DNA from: Megalobrama amblycephala
Taxonomy: Eukaryota; Chordata; Actinopteri; Cypriniformes; Xenocyprididae
Length of the DNA: 64,000 bases
NCBI RefSeq assembly: GCF_018812025.1
Contig: NC_063054.1
Span: 34,465,396-34,529,395, forward strand
Reading direction: 5' to 3'
The notes under the pieces were generated by a model, which ran no database searches, was not told the origin of the DNA, and saw only the letters and a program-made list of their open reading frames with translations. The position numbers and the translations under genes are program-made. Each line of letters starts with the position of its first letter. The stretch's first letter is position 1. Shown one piece after another: positions 11,261-23,814 of the stretch.

Positions 11261-11924
11261 CCGATAATGAGCGGCAATGGATTTAATACTGAACAGACAA
11301 TGCTGATGCCAGCACTCAGGAGTTTTTATAAAGCAAAATAAAGCATTCATTCAGACGTGACCTTCAATGTGAAATCAATTAATAAAACATGGCTGTGTGA
11401 ACATGGCTGTGGAAAGTCACTTTAAGTGCACTACTTTTAGCTGCTACATACTGTACACAACTAGTGCTAAAAACATTGATTTTTATTTTTTGTAAATCTG
11501 TTTATTCAGATTCATTTCAATGAATTATTTTAGAAAAACTAAGCAAAGACTGAAATTATTCAATGAATTATGTTCAAAAGGTAGTATTTTACATGTAGCT
11601 AAATATTTAGCGTGTTTGCTAAGACTAGCATTTTAATTACTACAATTGGATTTCACCTCTTTTGAATTTGGCCAGTAAAAACACCTACTAATCAACAAGA
11701 ACACCGCAGCAACACACTAAAACGCACTCTGAAACAACTTAACAGTCACATGACAACGTGCTAGCATCGTGGTGGCTACGTTTTCACAAGCTAGCATCAC
11801 TTTTGCCTAGTTCTAGTGAAATACTGCTGTTTTCCCACTGTTTTCAATATGTTAAATGATGTTTATGATTTACAGTCTAACAGTTTTAATCTTAAAACAT
11901 TCTCAGAAAATTTTTGTTTAAGAA
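11261..11924. other. Unique sequence, nothing recognised
   Basis: AT-rich sequence without repeat ends, microsatellites or plausible exons. A weak repetition of GCTAGCATC and similar words at 11750-11810 is the only pattern seen. Confidence 0.35.
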
Positions 11925-13440
11925 ATTATGCTTTTAATCAACAAGGATGCATTAAATTGAGCAAAAGTGACAATAAAGACATTTATAATGTGCAGGGGTG
12001 TCAAACATATGGCCCGCGGGCCGAATACGGCCCACAAAGGTGTCCAATCTGGCCCGCAAAAAAATAGAAACACACGTGTCCACTGGTCATGAATCCAAAC
12101 TTTTAGGTTTATTTTGGTCAATCTTTATTCTGGCTTTGCAAACAAAGTGCTTTGAAATAAAATTTGTGTGGAAATATTTACGATGTCTGTGAAAAGGACG
12201 TTAACACAGGCACACGCTGAATATGGACACTAAGAGGATAACAGACGTGAAAGCAAAGAAAATACTCTACCATGCACAAGCTCACTGTTTGCGAAAAATA
12301 AGAATAATAATAATATAAATATTAAATTGGGGTTGATATGAATGTATCTCTGAAGGGAACTGTCTTCAGAAAAGTTTTGATGGCTTTTCCTCTTATCTTT
12401 GTATAAAGTAGTAGCCTATTTATAAACGCAGCACTGCTTTGTGTATAGCCATGGAAATGCTATATCACTGCTGTTCGATAAGCGCCACTTACTGTCAGAG
12501 AGTGAATTTGCATTTTCATTCAGTCCGTCTGCTGATTTTGTTTTGTGCAGGTGTCTTATGTAGCATAATTTCACAAAGCTAAAGTCAGACCATGCTGTTT
12601 TTGCTGTTAATCTTAATGTGCATGCTCATGTGCATAACATATTTGTTGGGATTGTGATAAAAATGCGTTTGAGCTACACATATTTTTTGAATAAATAAAA
12701 AACAAAAAAATTGCTTAAAAAAAAAAAAATCTGCAACCAATGTTCAACCAATTTGCTTATAAAAAAAATTGGAATTGGCCAAGAAAAATCTAAATAGGTG
12801 CATCACTAATAAAAAAAAATATTTTAAAAAACATTATTTAATCTAAGTTTTTTGCTGTAAAAACAAATGCAGTTTTAAGGAGCAGTGTACTAGTTTTCTT
12901 GCAAATTAATTTATTGTTTATATGGTTAATATTAACGCAACTATCAGTGCACTAAGGTTTTTTTTTATTTTTTATTTTTATTATTAATTCGGCCCGCACA
13001 TGGTTATTTTTTTCCAATCCGGCACCCCTGTTATAACAGATTCTACTTCAAATAAATGCTATTCTTTTGAACTTTCTATTAATCAAAGAATCCTGTAAAT
13101 AATGCATCATGATTTCCACATAAATATTAAACAGCACAATGTTTTTCAACATTGATAATAATCAGAAATGTTTCTTGAGCAGCAAATCATCATATTAGAA
13201 TGATTTCTGAAGGATCATGTGACACTGAAGACTGGAGTAATGATGCTGAAAATTCAGCTTTGATCACAGGAATAAATTATATTTTAACACATATTAAAAT
13301 AGAAAAGAGTTATTTTAAATTGTAATAATATTTCACAATATTACTCTTTTTACAGCATTTTTGATCAAATAAATGCAGCCTTTGTGAGCAAATGAAACTT
13401 TTAAAAAAACATTTAAAAACTCTTACCAACCCCAACATTT
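11925..13440 (+). mobile_element. Palindromic-family copy split by a hAT-like insertion
   Basis: The left part (11925-11992) has the AAGGATGCATTAAATTGA block. The right part (13031-13440) resumes with the AATAAATGCT block and contains TGACACTGAAGACTGG. The order matches the intact copies, with foreign sequence at 11993-13030 between the parts. Confidence 0.8.
11993..13030. mobile_element. hAT-like insertion (CAGGGGTGTC ends)
   Basis: The ends are CAGGGGTGTC and GGCACCCCTG. Just inside the left end are GGCCCGCGGGCC and a CGGCCCACAAAGGTG stretch; a matching CGGCCCGCACATGG lies near the right end. Such ends are typical of hAT (Charlie-like) elements. It sits inside a palindromic-family copy. 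The flanking 8-mers do not form a clean duplication. No transposase frame remains in the 1.04 kb. Confidence 0.7.
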
Positions 13441-13630
13441 TTGAACTTGACGTTTTCCGCTCATACTTTTATTTTAATGGCTAAAATTCTGATTGTGACA
13501 TTCTGCAGTCAAATATTGCTAATGTAATGTAAAAAAAAAAATCCCATTTCATTCCTCTCGTAGCACAGCAGTTTCATCCTCACATAATAAAAATCAATTT
13601 TTTAAATGTCTTTTTAACTTCTTATTTAGT
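13340..13630 (+). repeat. Local duplication, right copy
   Basis: Counterpart of 10139-10470: the same element end followed by the same flank, including AATGGCTAAAATTCTGATTG and CTCGTAGCACAGCAGTTTCA. The similarity stops near the CTTATTTAG word in both copies. Confidence 0.6.
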
Positions 13631-14412
13631 CATTCAAGCTGGAAAATAAACCCCTTCAGGACAATATAAGATCCCTCTCCATCACATCAGGGTCATACTT
13701 CTTAAAATTAGATTTTAAACATCAAATACTGCAAGTCATAATAAAGTTTCTCTTCTTTTATTTGCATTTGGTGCTTTTGACCTCATTTACAAGTGCTTTG
13801 TGAATCAGTTCAACCGGATTATTAAAAAGAACCAGTTAAAAAGAACAATTTGCTTGCGAATCAGACATCACTTACATAAATGTGCCCTTGCAGCAGCGGC
13901 CAACTCTCCTCAGAGTGACTACTTACTCATTTCTGTCAGGTCGCCATCTCCCCCTGTTATGACCCCTCCCACAGTGACCCAGAGGGTGTAACCACGGAAA
14001 CCGGCTGCACAGAGACCTGTCACTCATCCTTAGAGAAATAAGATGATTCAAACAAACACCACCATAAAGCACAGGTCACATGTTGACGAATACCCAAACA
14101 TTCTTTTTTCGGTTACTATCACCATGGCTGTTTTTATTAATTCTGTGAAGTCATCTGGAACCAAGCTATCAACCACTAGAGACTTAGAACAGAGATATAA
14201 GCTGCATTTTAAGTCATCAACATCACATGTACTTTTTGCAAATCACAAAGAGCTCGGAGACGAAAGTCATCTACCATTTTTTTTAAATGTTAATAAATAC
14301 TGGACTTAAAATTCATTCAAAACCAAAAAGTATAGATGAAAAAATAGTTCAAAATAATTAATAATGGACTATTCTAGCAAATATTTGTGTGTGCCATATA
14401 CATTAGTGGCCA
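13631..14412. other. Unique sequence
   Basis: No repeat family was recognised. The frame at 14043-14309 is open for 88 codons on the plus strand but has no domain and no convincing splice sites. The stretch at 13880-14030 is mildly GC-rich. Confidence 0.35.
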
Positions 14413-14995
14413 AAAGTGATGTCTGGAGGGGATATTTGTTTATAATGCTTCATGAAGCTTTATGAATCTTTTGTTTCGAATCAGTGGCTCGGAGCATGTA
14501 TCAAACTGCCAAAGTCACGCCCCCCAGTGGTGAACCATTGAAATTTCAAAACACTTATGACGTAACAAAGCCTTGTTTACAGAAATCAGGTGACTTTGAC
14601 AGTTTGATACACGCTCCAAGCCACTGATTCGAAACAAAAGATTTGTAAAGCTTTGAAGCTTCATGAAGCGGTGTTTTGAAATCGCCCTCACTAGATATTG
14701 TTGAATAAAGTCATTATTTTGTTTTCTTTGGCGCACAAAAAGTATTCTTGTCGCTTCATAACATTAAGGTTGAACCACTGCAGTCACATGAACTGTTTTA
14801 AATGTCTTAAGTAGCTTTCTGGGCATCTGAATTTGTTAATTATCTTGCTGGCAATGCAGGCCTCACTGAGACATCGGATTTCATCAAAAATATCTTAATT
14901 TGTGTTCTGAAGATGAACGAAGGTCTTACGGGTGTGGAACGACATGAGGGTGAATAATTAATGACAGAATTTTCATTTTTGGGTGAACTAACCCT
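14413..14995. mobile_element. GGGTGAACTAACCCT element, 5' truncated
   Basis: The right end is GGGTGAACTAACCCT followed by TTAA (14996-14999). The interior has AGATGAACGAAGGTCTTACG, as in 53120-53829 and 58389-58915. A large internal inverted repeat is visible, with CGAATCAGTGGCTCGGAGC near 14480 and its complement near 14630. The left terminus is missing. Confidence 0.75.
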
Positions 14996-14999
14996 TTAA

Positions 15000-15349
15000 G
15001 TCAAGCACTAAACTATTTTATTTAGAAGAAAAATCCTTATCCTTTATCATTATTCAGAAAAACATAAACAAAAATCATGGGGCCTTCAAATATTGTTGTG
15101 GAAAATTGTTGGGCGTTAGAGTCAAAAAGGTTGAGAACCACTGTTTTAGAAGGGTTTTGGTCACTTTTTCAGCTGAGAACAGCTCAAACCAGATGAGACC
15201 AGCAAATTAGTTTAGGCTATTTTTATAGTAGGGGTGTAGCGAACTACTGTATGTGAGACAGCTCTCCAAGTTTAAAAGGTCATGAAAATGTATCTTTTTA
15301 AAATATAAAGAATAGCTGTTTGCTAAGTAATGATACATATGTACTGAAA
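15000..15349. other. Unique AT-rich sequence with a repeat fragment
   Basis: AAAAAGGTTGAGAACCACTG at 15125-15144 resembles the end of a degraded dispersed repeat. Nothing else was recognised. Confidence 0.3.
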
Positions 15350-15830
15350 ATAAATCCAGCGTTAGCGTCAGTTCTGGCAGGTCACGTCAGTCAAGCTCGC
15401 ATCAGCTGACTCCCAGGTGACTTACGTCTACCTATAGGAATACGACGCCTATCACAGCATCCATATATAAGCTCCTCAGTATTATCAGCAGCTATTGCAT
15501 TTCTCAGTAGCTAATTACCCACCTCCATCCTCTCTTCAGTCAGGATTGGCCTTATGATTTCCCTGAATCAGACTAATTCTTGAAATATGTGTCCATGTTA
15601 AATTATTGACATTAATTATATCTGCATATGTTGGTTCTGTTCTGTTTACCCTAGGGGGTTTATTGCTGCTCTCTCTGCTCTTATCCATGCTAGGCTGTAT
15701 GGATGCGCAGGGAGTTCTTGCCCAGAACAGAACCATACCGCCAATACAAACTGTGCAATTTTTGATAATATTTGACGATAATGGTCCTGACAGAAATGCA
15801 TTTTCATGTTTTAAGGACGAAATATAAACC
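15350..15830 (+). promoter_or_regulatory. TATA-containing block, possible promoter or solo LTR
   Basis: GACGTCA-like and CAGCTGAC words are followed by CCATATATAAGCTCCTC (about 15460) and then a pyrimidine-rich stretch with CATCCTCTCTTCAG. This order (upstream elements, TATA box, start-like region) resembles an LTR or core promoter. I found no second LTR, primer-binding site or coding frame, so the call is weak. Confidence 0.2.
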
Positions 15831-16108
15831 TACAGTGCGTGAATCACTTACAAAATATGCATATACAACGTATATCTGCCTTTGCTATATTGCTGTCCAC
15901 AAACATGCAAACGCTGCACATTCTGATAAATGATAAAAGCAAAGCGTGCAGTAAGAACACATTACACTCTCATTACCAAAACAAACACACTGCTTATGTG
16001 TGTGAGAGAGAGTCTGGGATTTATGTTGTTCCTGTGTGGGGGTTACAGGGGAATACATTCCCTCTCATTTGACTTCTCACTGGTACTTGAGCTTGCAGTG
16101 CCTCAAGG

Positions 16109-16110
<2 letters not shown>

Positions 16111-16142
<32 letters not shown>

Positions 16143-16258
16143 AGACTATGTAGATAAATGACTCTAGTGTGCTAGAGTTTGATCCAAATGAAGCAATGAT
16201 GTAGCTCAGTGGCCCGTGCCCTACATCTCAGTATGCGTGTGTGTGTGTGTGTGTGTGT
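16111..16258. repeat. Inverted repeat with (CA)n and (TG)n tips
   Basis: A (AC)n run at 16111-16140 is followed by TGAGACTATGTAG. Its inverted counterpart CTACATCTCAGTATGC leads into a (GT)n run at 16236-16258. The microsatellites therefore lie at opposite arms of one inverted repeat and can pair with each other. Confidence 0.7.
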
Positions 16259-16261
16259 TTG

Positions 16262-16640
16262 TGTGTAGCTACAGTAGCTGTGAGCTCACCAGCAAATGCC
16301 AAAGCTTCTACTTTATTAGACAGAACTGCCCTGGGCTGAAACTGAATAGCCCTAATGACAAAATATAAGGCGCGATGCAGCCAGCAGGCCCTAATTGAAT
16401 CGTTTGTCTCGCAGTTTCTGAAATTATTGCTATGGAGACACTTAGCTGCACTTTCCTGACCATATGAAAGCATTTAAAGATTTTAAAACAAATTCTGTTG
16501 TAGTCTGCAACAAAACATGGAACTGTGTGTTTGAATGTTGGTGCAAAGGTTATTTTACAACATTGGATCAATCTAAATTGCTGTAACCATCGATATTAGA
16601 GGATGGCAACCTTTTTGACATGAAGTGACACTTATTTGTC
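16262..16640. other. Unique block, possible conserved noncoding element
   Basis: Balanced composition without repeat signatures, containing homeodomain-like CTAATTGAAT and CCCTAATGAC words. Open frames on the minus strand run about 80 codons but show no domain. Conservation cannot be judged from one sequence. Confidence 0.25.
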
Positions 16641-16654
16641 TTGGTTATATAATA

Positions 16655-16948
16655 TAGTATACACTACCGGTAAGTGTGTATGCATTAAATTGATCAAAAG
16701 TGACATTAAAGATATGTTACAAAAGATTTCAAATAAGTGCTGCTCAAATTTGAGCTTTCTATACTGAAAAAAAATAAAATAAAAAAATGCATTAAGCAGC
16801 GCAACGGTTTTCAACATAATAAGAAAAGTTTCTTGAGCAGCAAATCAGCATATTAGAATGATTTCTGAAGGATCATGTGACACTGAAGACTGGAGTAATG
16901 ATGCTGAAAATTCAGCTTTACATCACAGGAATAAATTACATTTTTAAA
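16655..16948 (+). mobile_element. Partial palindromic-family copy
   Basis: It carries GCATTAAATTGATCAAAAGT, TGACACTGAAGACTGG and CATCACAGGAATAAATTACA. It ends directly in a TAATA pentanucleotide run, which may have grown from its AT-rich tail. Confidence 0.75.
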
Positions 16949-17040
16949 AATAATATAATATAATATAATATAATATAATATAATATAATATAATATAATA
17001 TAATATAATATAATATAATATAATATAATATAATATAATA
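16949..17040. repeat. (TAATA)n microsatellite
   Basis: About 18 units of TAATA in an uninterrupted run, next to a palindromic-family copy. A similar run follows another copy of the family at 60421-60537. Confidence 0.97.
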
Positions 17041-17655
17041 GATCCTCATTTCACACACAAAAAGGTGAGCCAATCATAAGAGGTCATTCGCATGTACAAA
17101 AACAAAGTACATTAACATATGACAGTCTTCATTTACATATCAACCCCTATTCATTATTCAGCAACCTGGTACGTCTGACAAACGAAGGTGCGCAGAGGTT
17201 AACCAATCATATTTCCATACAGACTACAGAGGTCTTAAAGGTACAGTAGCAAAATCAGCATGGGACATCAGCATCATTTTAAGGGTCAAATGAACTTCAG
17301 GGTAGGATTACAGATGCAGATTATGCATTCACATGTAGCACATGACGGACATGCAGAAAGGAAGGAGGGTCCTGTGACACCTCCACTTCACAAACGCATC
17401 GCTCAATATCACAACACATCATTTCTCCTGACTCTGCAGCTGCAGTACTTTATGTTTGTGTGGGTCATATTGATGTTTGCTTTATTGCTTAAAACATCCC
17501 ACGCTCATTCTGTCTCGTGTTCTCTTTATTCTATATGTGGTACGGTATTTGGGTGAATCTCATAAATCCTGTCAAGAATATGTCTGGATCATATTTCATC
17601 CCAAGTAAAAAAAAAAAAACATTATTAAAAATGTTATTTATGCTAAATATAACTT
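17041..17655. other. Unique sequence, nothing recognised
   Basis: Mixed sequence. CTTAAAGGTACAGTAGC near 17234 could be the end of a TTAA-type element, but no partner end was found. The plus frame at 17260-17556 (98 codons) has no domain. Confidence 0.3.
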
Positions 17656-18395
<740 letters not shown>

Positions 18396-18660
18396 AAGGT
18401 GCCATTGCCATTGTAATATAAGTCTAAGGTGTCCCCTGAATGTGTCTGTGAAGTTTCAGCTCAAAATACCCCATAGATTTTTTTTAATTAATTTTTTTAA
18501 CTGCCTATTTTGGGGCATAATTAGAAATGCGCCGATTCAGGCTGCGGCCCCTTTAATTGCTCGCGCTCTCCGCCCCCTCCCGAGCTCTCGACTCTATCAT
18601 TGCATAAACAAAGTTCACACAGCTAATATAACCCTCAAAATGGATCTTTACAAAGTGTAC
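18396..18660 (+). mobile_element. Truncated copy of the AGGTGCC family
   Basis: It is collinear with the left part of 3106-4073: AGGTGCC, TAATATAAGTCTAAGGTGTC, TTTTGGGGCAT and GCTAATATAACCCTCAAA. It stops abruptly at 18660, where a palindromic-family copy begins, so the rest was lost or displaced. Confidence 0.75.
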
Positions 18661-18662
18661 AA

Positions 18663-18960
18663 TTCTAAATAACTGTTTTCTACTTTAGTATATTTTAAAA
18701 TGTCATTTATTCCTGTGATCAAAGCTGAATTTTCAGCATCATCACTCCAGTCTTCAGTGTCACATGATCCTTCAGAAATCATTCTAATATGCTGATTTGC
18801 TGCTCAAGAAACATTTATTATTATTGTCAATGTTGAAAACAGTTGTGCTGCTTAACATTTTTGTGGAAACCATGATACGTTTTTTTCAGAGAAGAGCATT
18901 TATTTGAAATAGAAATCTTTCGTAACATTACAAATGTGTTTTCTGTCACTTGTGATCAAT
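18663..18960 (-). mobile_element. Partial palindromic-family copy
   Basis: Carries the reverse-orientation core CCAGTCTTCAGTGTCACATG and ATGCTGATTTGCTGCTCAAG. It joins the truncated AGGTGCC copy without spacing. Confidence 0.75.
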
Positions 18961-19689
18961 GCAGTGCCTATAATAGCCTGTTTAATGGCAAGTTTTATTG
19001 TGACAAATTACCCCATAATGTATGACAACATGCCTCGCACATGTGTTCAATGAACTGCATCTGGTCAAAATAACTGTGGAAATGTTCAATACCTTTTTGT
19101 AGCCAAGACATTACAGTATGTGTCTATAAAGAAATTGACAACCCTCCCCAAGCAATATTCACTGAGTATGACAACCAGCCCCGGTCAATATACAATCAAA
19201 TTCGGTTGTAAAAATATGTTGATGCTTCAAGTGTCTTTTCTTAACATTCCATATTAATACATCATGAACAAGTCTAATAATATTAGTCCACAAACAGTGA
19301 AAGAGATTTAGCACCAAATGATGAACTTTTCCATATACTCCCATTTGTCTTGGCATGCTCTCGCTTCAATTTATTACATACAATAATTATCTAATCAAAA
19401 CAAAGTATGCATTAAAGTGAGGATAAGAAAATGCATATAAAGTCAATGCTTTATTTTGCGATCAGCACCTTCATGATAGTTGCAAAAGATATTTTCAGCA
19501 CCAATTAAATTGTCAGTTAATGTCAACGCATTACCTCAGCATTTGCAAAATGTTAAACTTGATTCAACATTTTTTTATTAAAAGAATAAATTATTCTTAC
19601 AGAACAAAAATTAGACGGATCATCTGATAAAATGCTCATTGGCACATAATCAAGCCCTAGCAAACAAAAGCACACCATGAAATAATAAC
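18961..19689. other. Unique AT-rich block, possible conserved noncoding element
   Basis: No repeat family, with many homeodomain-like words (CAATTAAATTG, ATAATTATC, CAATTTATT) around 19370-19560. The minus frame at 19159-19356 is 65 codons without a domain. It is repeat-free over more than 700 bases, unusual for this window. Confidence 0.25.
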
Positions 19690-19960
19690 TCACTAGACAG
19701 ACTTGCCACGGAGAGCATCCTAATTGTAGCATGTGTCACGATCGCCATGGCGATGCATAGATTTATCGCTACGGTAACCGCCTCAGCCGTTTCATATCCT
19801 GTCTAACATGTTATCGTCAGTGGTGGCTGAGCATTCAGACTTAATAAAATCAATATGCATCTTAGCAACAGGAATCATGACATACGCTTGACAGTATTTG
19901 GAAGTGAATAAACCATATGAGCGCAAAGCAGATCAGTGTGTTTGCTTATCAAATAAATTG
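19690..19960. promoter_or_regulatory. Candidate regulatory block with X-box-like sites
   Basis: CGATCGCCATGGCGATGC near 19739 and CGCTACGGTAACCGC near 19770 resemble halves of RFX X-box sites (GTTGCCATGGCAAC-like). They lie 20 bases apart in repeat-free sequence of mixed composition. A near-palindrome plus a half site is suggestive, but there is no functional proof. Confidence 0.25.
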
Positions 19961-20513
19961 TATTAGATGAGTGGGGAAAATGAATACTGCTTGTCCATTA
20001 ATAGCATATTAAACGTGCTGAATGATCAGCAGATGCTCTCCCGCAGACAACGGGATAGAGTCCTGCATTCAATAACCCCACAAACCAACCAATAAATCAC
20101 TGATTTCATTACTGAAAATATATAATGGGTCATTAAAGTAAACTAAGAAATAACTCAGAACTACAACAAAGAGCCAATCATTTTAAAGGTGAAATGATAA
20201 GCTCGGGCCAATCAGTATGCTCTTATCATAATGTGGCGGCCCCATAGACTGCCTTCTTCAGAGGCGCTGGTTCTGGAAGTGTTTTTTCCATTCATTTTTC
20301 ACACAGGGATTTAAAAAAAAGGTCTTTGTTAAAAGGGTTATAAGCCATGAATTAAACCAATCATCTACGAGGTGAATCACAACACTAAAAGTATTTGATA
20401 ATCGGACAAAAATACAAAGGTACAAGACTGTGCGACTATCCCATGAAGCATTGCGAACAGCGTAATCAAATTAAAAACAATGGAAAAACATAAAGCTACT
20501 CATTTACAAATGT

Positions 20514-20514
<1 letters not shown>
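19961..20514. other. Unique or old-repeat sequence
   Basis: The stretch at 20180-20300 (GGCGGCCCCATAGACTGCC, TTCAGAGGCGCTGGTTC) resembles a dispersed fish repeat, but I cannot place its ends. The remainder shows nothing recognisable. Confidence 0.3.

Positions 20515-20596
<82 letters not shown>
20515..20596. repeat. (TA)n microsatellite
   Basis: Uninterrupted TA repeats for about 80 bases. Confidence 0.97.
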
Positions 20597-20599
<3 letters not shown>

Positions 20600-22147
20600 A
20601 ATACATTTTATGTTTTTTGCAAAATATGCATATATATACAAACATTTAAGTATTTTGCGAGCGTAGACTGATCGACTCGATTGCGTCATTCACAGTGCTT
20701 TATTGGAGTGGGCGGAGCTAACAAGATCTTTTGGTGCATGCTGTTTTTTCGACTCTCTGATTTGTGTAATTTTCTGCACAGAATCATTTTCACAAGGAAT
20801 TCCGTTGTTGAATACGATTATTATAAAAATAAGCTGAAATAATGCCAGCTGATGGCTTCAACAGAAGCAAATACCATCGATTAAAAACCTCATAGCTCAC
20901 AGTATAGGGCTGACTTTACAGGTTATCATTACCAAATGGTAAAAAAAAATCAGTCAAAATTAATTAAATAAATGGAGTTTTTACCTCTGGAACCCGACTG
21001 TTGCACTGTAAGGACCAGTTACGGTAGATGCCACATTTCAAATTTTACAATATCTTTTAAAAAATGTATTTATTTTTTTAAAATAAACACTGTGAACTTC
21101 GGACATGCTTTTCTCCATCATTAGAACGACCGTATCTGAGGCAGTAAGTGCATTGCATTATGTTTTCATCAGTTTACAGGTTATACAGTTTATTGGGTCT
21201 ATGTTGCCACTCGTTTTTTTCTGTCATTTGGCCAAAATCTCATGTTATAAAAGATGAAGTGCTTCGCACAGGCTATTTAAGACAGTATTGGCTATGACTC
21301 AATGACAAATGCTAGACTAAGACACTCTTCTCCACTCCTCAAATACATAAAACATTAGAGTTTATATATAGTGTTTCTTGAGTAAAGGAAATGCTGTACT
21401 TATTCAAACAACAGTTCTTTATTTACTCTTGCACCGCAAACAAGTAGATATGGTCCAAACTGTGTGGCACTTCATTCACGATAGAGGCGGGGCAGAGTTA
21501 TGAGGTTTAACTGACAGTTAGAGGAGCCAATGGAGTTCAAAGGTTCAGTCACAAGCTCTTTTTAATACTTTTCATTTGTTAAATAATTGCAAAACCCACA
21601 GACAGATGAGGTGACCAAAAGTAATGATTTATGTCAAAAAATAAAAATGACGAAAAGTATAAAAGACGAAATATGGAGATACAAAGTTTCCGATATACAA
21701 CTCTGCTCTCTGACTCTCTCTGAAGTACATCTTTATTATCGACTGGTTTTCACAATGTCTTTCACTCCCTTCTCGGGCTCCCGCCACCTCGGCCTCGTCA
21801 TTTTGCAGTCATTATGTCTTTTCAAATGAGTCTGAAACAGCTTTGTTGCATTTTGGAATAGAAAATGTTTCTTTTATCTCTTTTTTAGCCATCTATCTGC
21901 CGTATGCCGCCTGGATATTATGTGTCTCTAAAGTGAGCACTTCAGGTGACTCTGAAAGGGAACGGCTCAGTTACAGATCGTGTGGCTTTGTTTGGCTTGC
22001 TAGAAAAGGGGGGAAAATGTAGGCCAGCTAGTGAACATGATTTCAGGGTACAAATTAAGGGTTAAAAGTCCATAGATTCCATGACAGTGGCCTCTCTAGA
22101 CATCCATGCAGGAGACCCAAATCCAAAACCCAAATCAATTTCATCCT
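20597..22147. other. Unique or old-repeat sequence
   Basis: GGAGTGGGCGGAGCTAAC (near 20708) and AGAGGCGGGGCAGAGTT (near 21484) are typical of degraded fish repeats. No termini, genes or microsatellites were found. The 80-codon plus frame at 21587-21829 has no domain. Confidence 0.3.
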
Positions 22148-22890
22148 TTTAAAGACCCCCTGTGGTGAAAATCAAGTTTTTAATGTTGTTTATATGCTAT
22201 GAGATCTTTTTAATATGCTTTAAGACAAAGCATGTGCAAATTCATTTGTCAACACCACTGCTGCAGTGAGAAAAAGAAATCGCTGGTGTTTCTGACGTCA
22301 CAAACTACCTTGTAACCAATCACGTCAACCACGTGCCGGCAGGTTTTAGCAAAACTTGCAGGGGAGTCTCGAGAGAAGCCAGGTTATCCCAGTATATTTT
22401 TCTGTTGATATTAAAAAATTGTGTAGCAATATGGCATGTGTATGATTTATATTAAAATGTTATGATGAACTATATGTCTTTCTCCATCAACGTTCTGAGT
22501 TGTTTAAAGCATTTGTGATTGTTAGAAGGCAGCTGTCTGACTCTGAGATGTTGAACAGGAACATGATTTGTGTAACATTAGCAACACGTTATTAGCTGTT
22601 TGATAACGTAGTCAAGCAAAAGGGTAATCATATTAATTACCGTTATGTGTCATAGGTGTTGTAAAAACTGATACCATTGTGCAGTGTTTACCTCACTAAG
22701 TTGACCAAGTGGATCTCTGAGCTGACGTGAGTAAGTGGAGGCGGGGCTAAATTGCATATTCATTGATCCACGTATACTAAATGAGCTGAGGGTGTAGAGT
22801 TACATGCAAGCTATTTTAAGGCTTGAAGAAATTTTTTTCACAGGAAAAACGTTTAAATATGTAATTTTGGTGATCAAAGATGAGTTTTAA
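22148..22890. mobile_element. Probable non-autonomous element (GACCCCCTG start)
   Basis: It begins after TTTTAAA with GACCCCCTGTGGTGAAAATC. It has a TGACGTCACAAACTACCTTG block and a GGAGGCGGGGCTAAATTG block near the right, and fades near AGTTTTAAGGGAT. The composition and the GGCGGGGC phrase resemble the GGGTC family, but the right end is not a clear inverted match. Confidence 0.4.
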
Positions 22891-23549
22891 GGGATAAGGG
22901 ATATATATATAAAGAAGAACCTGGCCAAATAGAGACTCGCAAACAGATGTCACGTTCACCTGTAGAGGTAACTATAGCAACTGCATGATGCCCAACAACT
23001 GAGCGCTGGAACCATTATCAGATGGGTACATCAACAAAACAGAATACCATTTTTACATTTACATATCACAAAAACCCTCAGTCTTAAGCATTTTTATGAT
23101 AGGGGCAGCTAAATACAATCCGAGTTGTGCAACATGAACCTCAACAGATTGCGGCCCTTGAAAGCCATTGTATATTCGCACACAGCGTGATCTGCAAGTG
23201 CTCTTTATGTGTTGAGGGGGTGGGACCGGCTTCAGAAGCACGTGGAACAGATCGAGAAACACGTAGGCAGACGAGCGGTAAAACCGGAGGAGAGGGTCAA
23301 AGTTTTAGCTGAGACGGAGGAGGAAGAGGACAGAGGAAATTAGAGATGACAGGAGAACGTTATTTGGAGATGTTCACACTTCTGATGCTAATTCGGACAC
23401 TTACATAAGACACAAACACATATTATACAGTGGACAGTTATCATATATGGATTGATATAATATAAAATGGATAGTTCTGGTCTTGGATGCTGGTCAAGCG
23501 TTTCAGTCGTGCTAATACACTTTGGTAACACCAAAGTGATTTTCACAGT
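22891..23549. other. Unique sequence, nothing recognised
   Basis: The stretch at 23200-23340 is purine-rich (GGAGGAGAGG, GACGGAGGAGGAAGAGG). Frames of 60-69 codons lack domains. Confidence 0.3.
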
Positions 23550-23554
23550 GTGAT

Positions 23555-23800
23555 TTCCATAATCACACTGTGTTCGTGTGAGCCTGGTTTCTCCCAAGGT
23601 TTTTTCTCCATTCTGTCACCTGATGGAGTTTGGGTTCCTTGCGACTGTTGCCTCTGGCTTGCTTAGTTAGGGACACTTAATATTCAGCAATATTATTGAG
23701 TTGATTGCACTGACCCTATTGGATGAGAACTGGACTGAGCTGGACGATGGCATCACTGTTTTCTCCAGAACTGCTTTAATGATTAAACGAACCAATTTAA
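23555..23800 (+). mobile_element. Retroelement-like 3' region, left part
   Basis: GAGCCTGGTTTCTCCCAAGG, GGGTTCCTTGCGACTG and CTCTGGCTTGCTTAG are phrases I know from a very common cyprinid repeat that ends in AAAGGTGACTTGACTT. Its expected end lies at 26745-26915, so the copy appears split by the later insertions between. Confidence 0.6.
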
Positions 23801-23814
23801 ATTAAAAATTAACA

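Noticed and set aside
16195..16232. tRNA-like phrase TGTAGCTCAGTGGCCCG
   Set aside because: No matching anticodon arm, T-loop (GGTTCGAATCC) or acceptor stem follows. The stretch belongs to a CA/GT inverted repeat.
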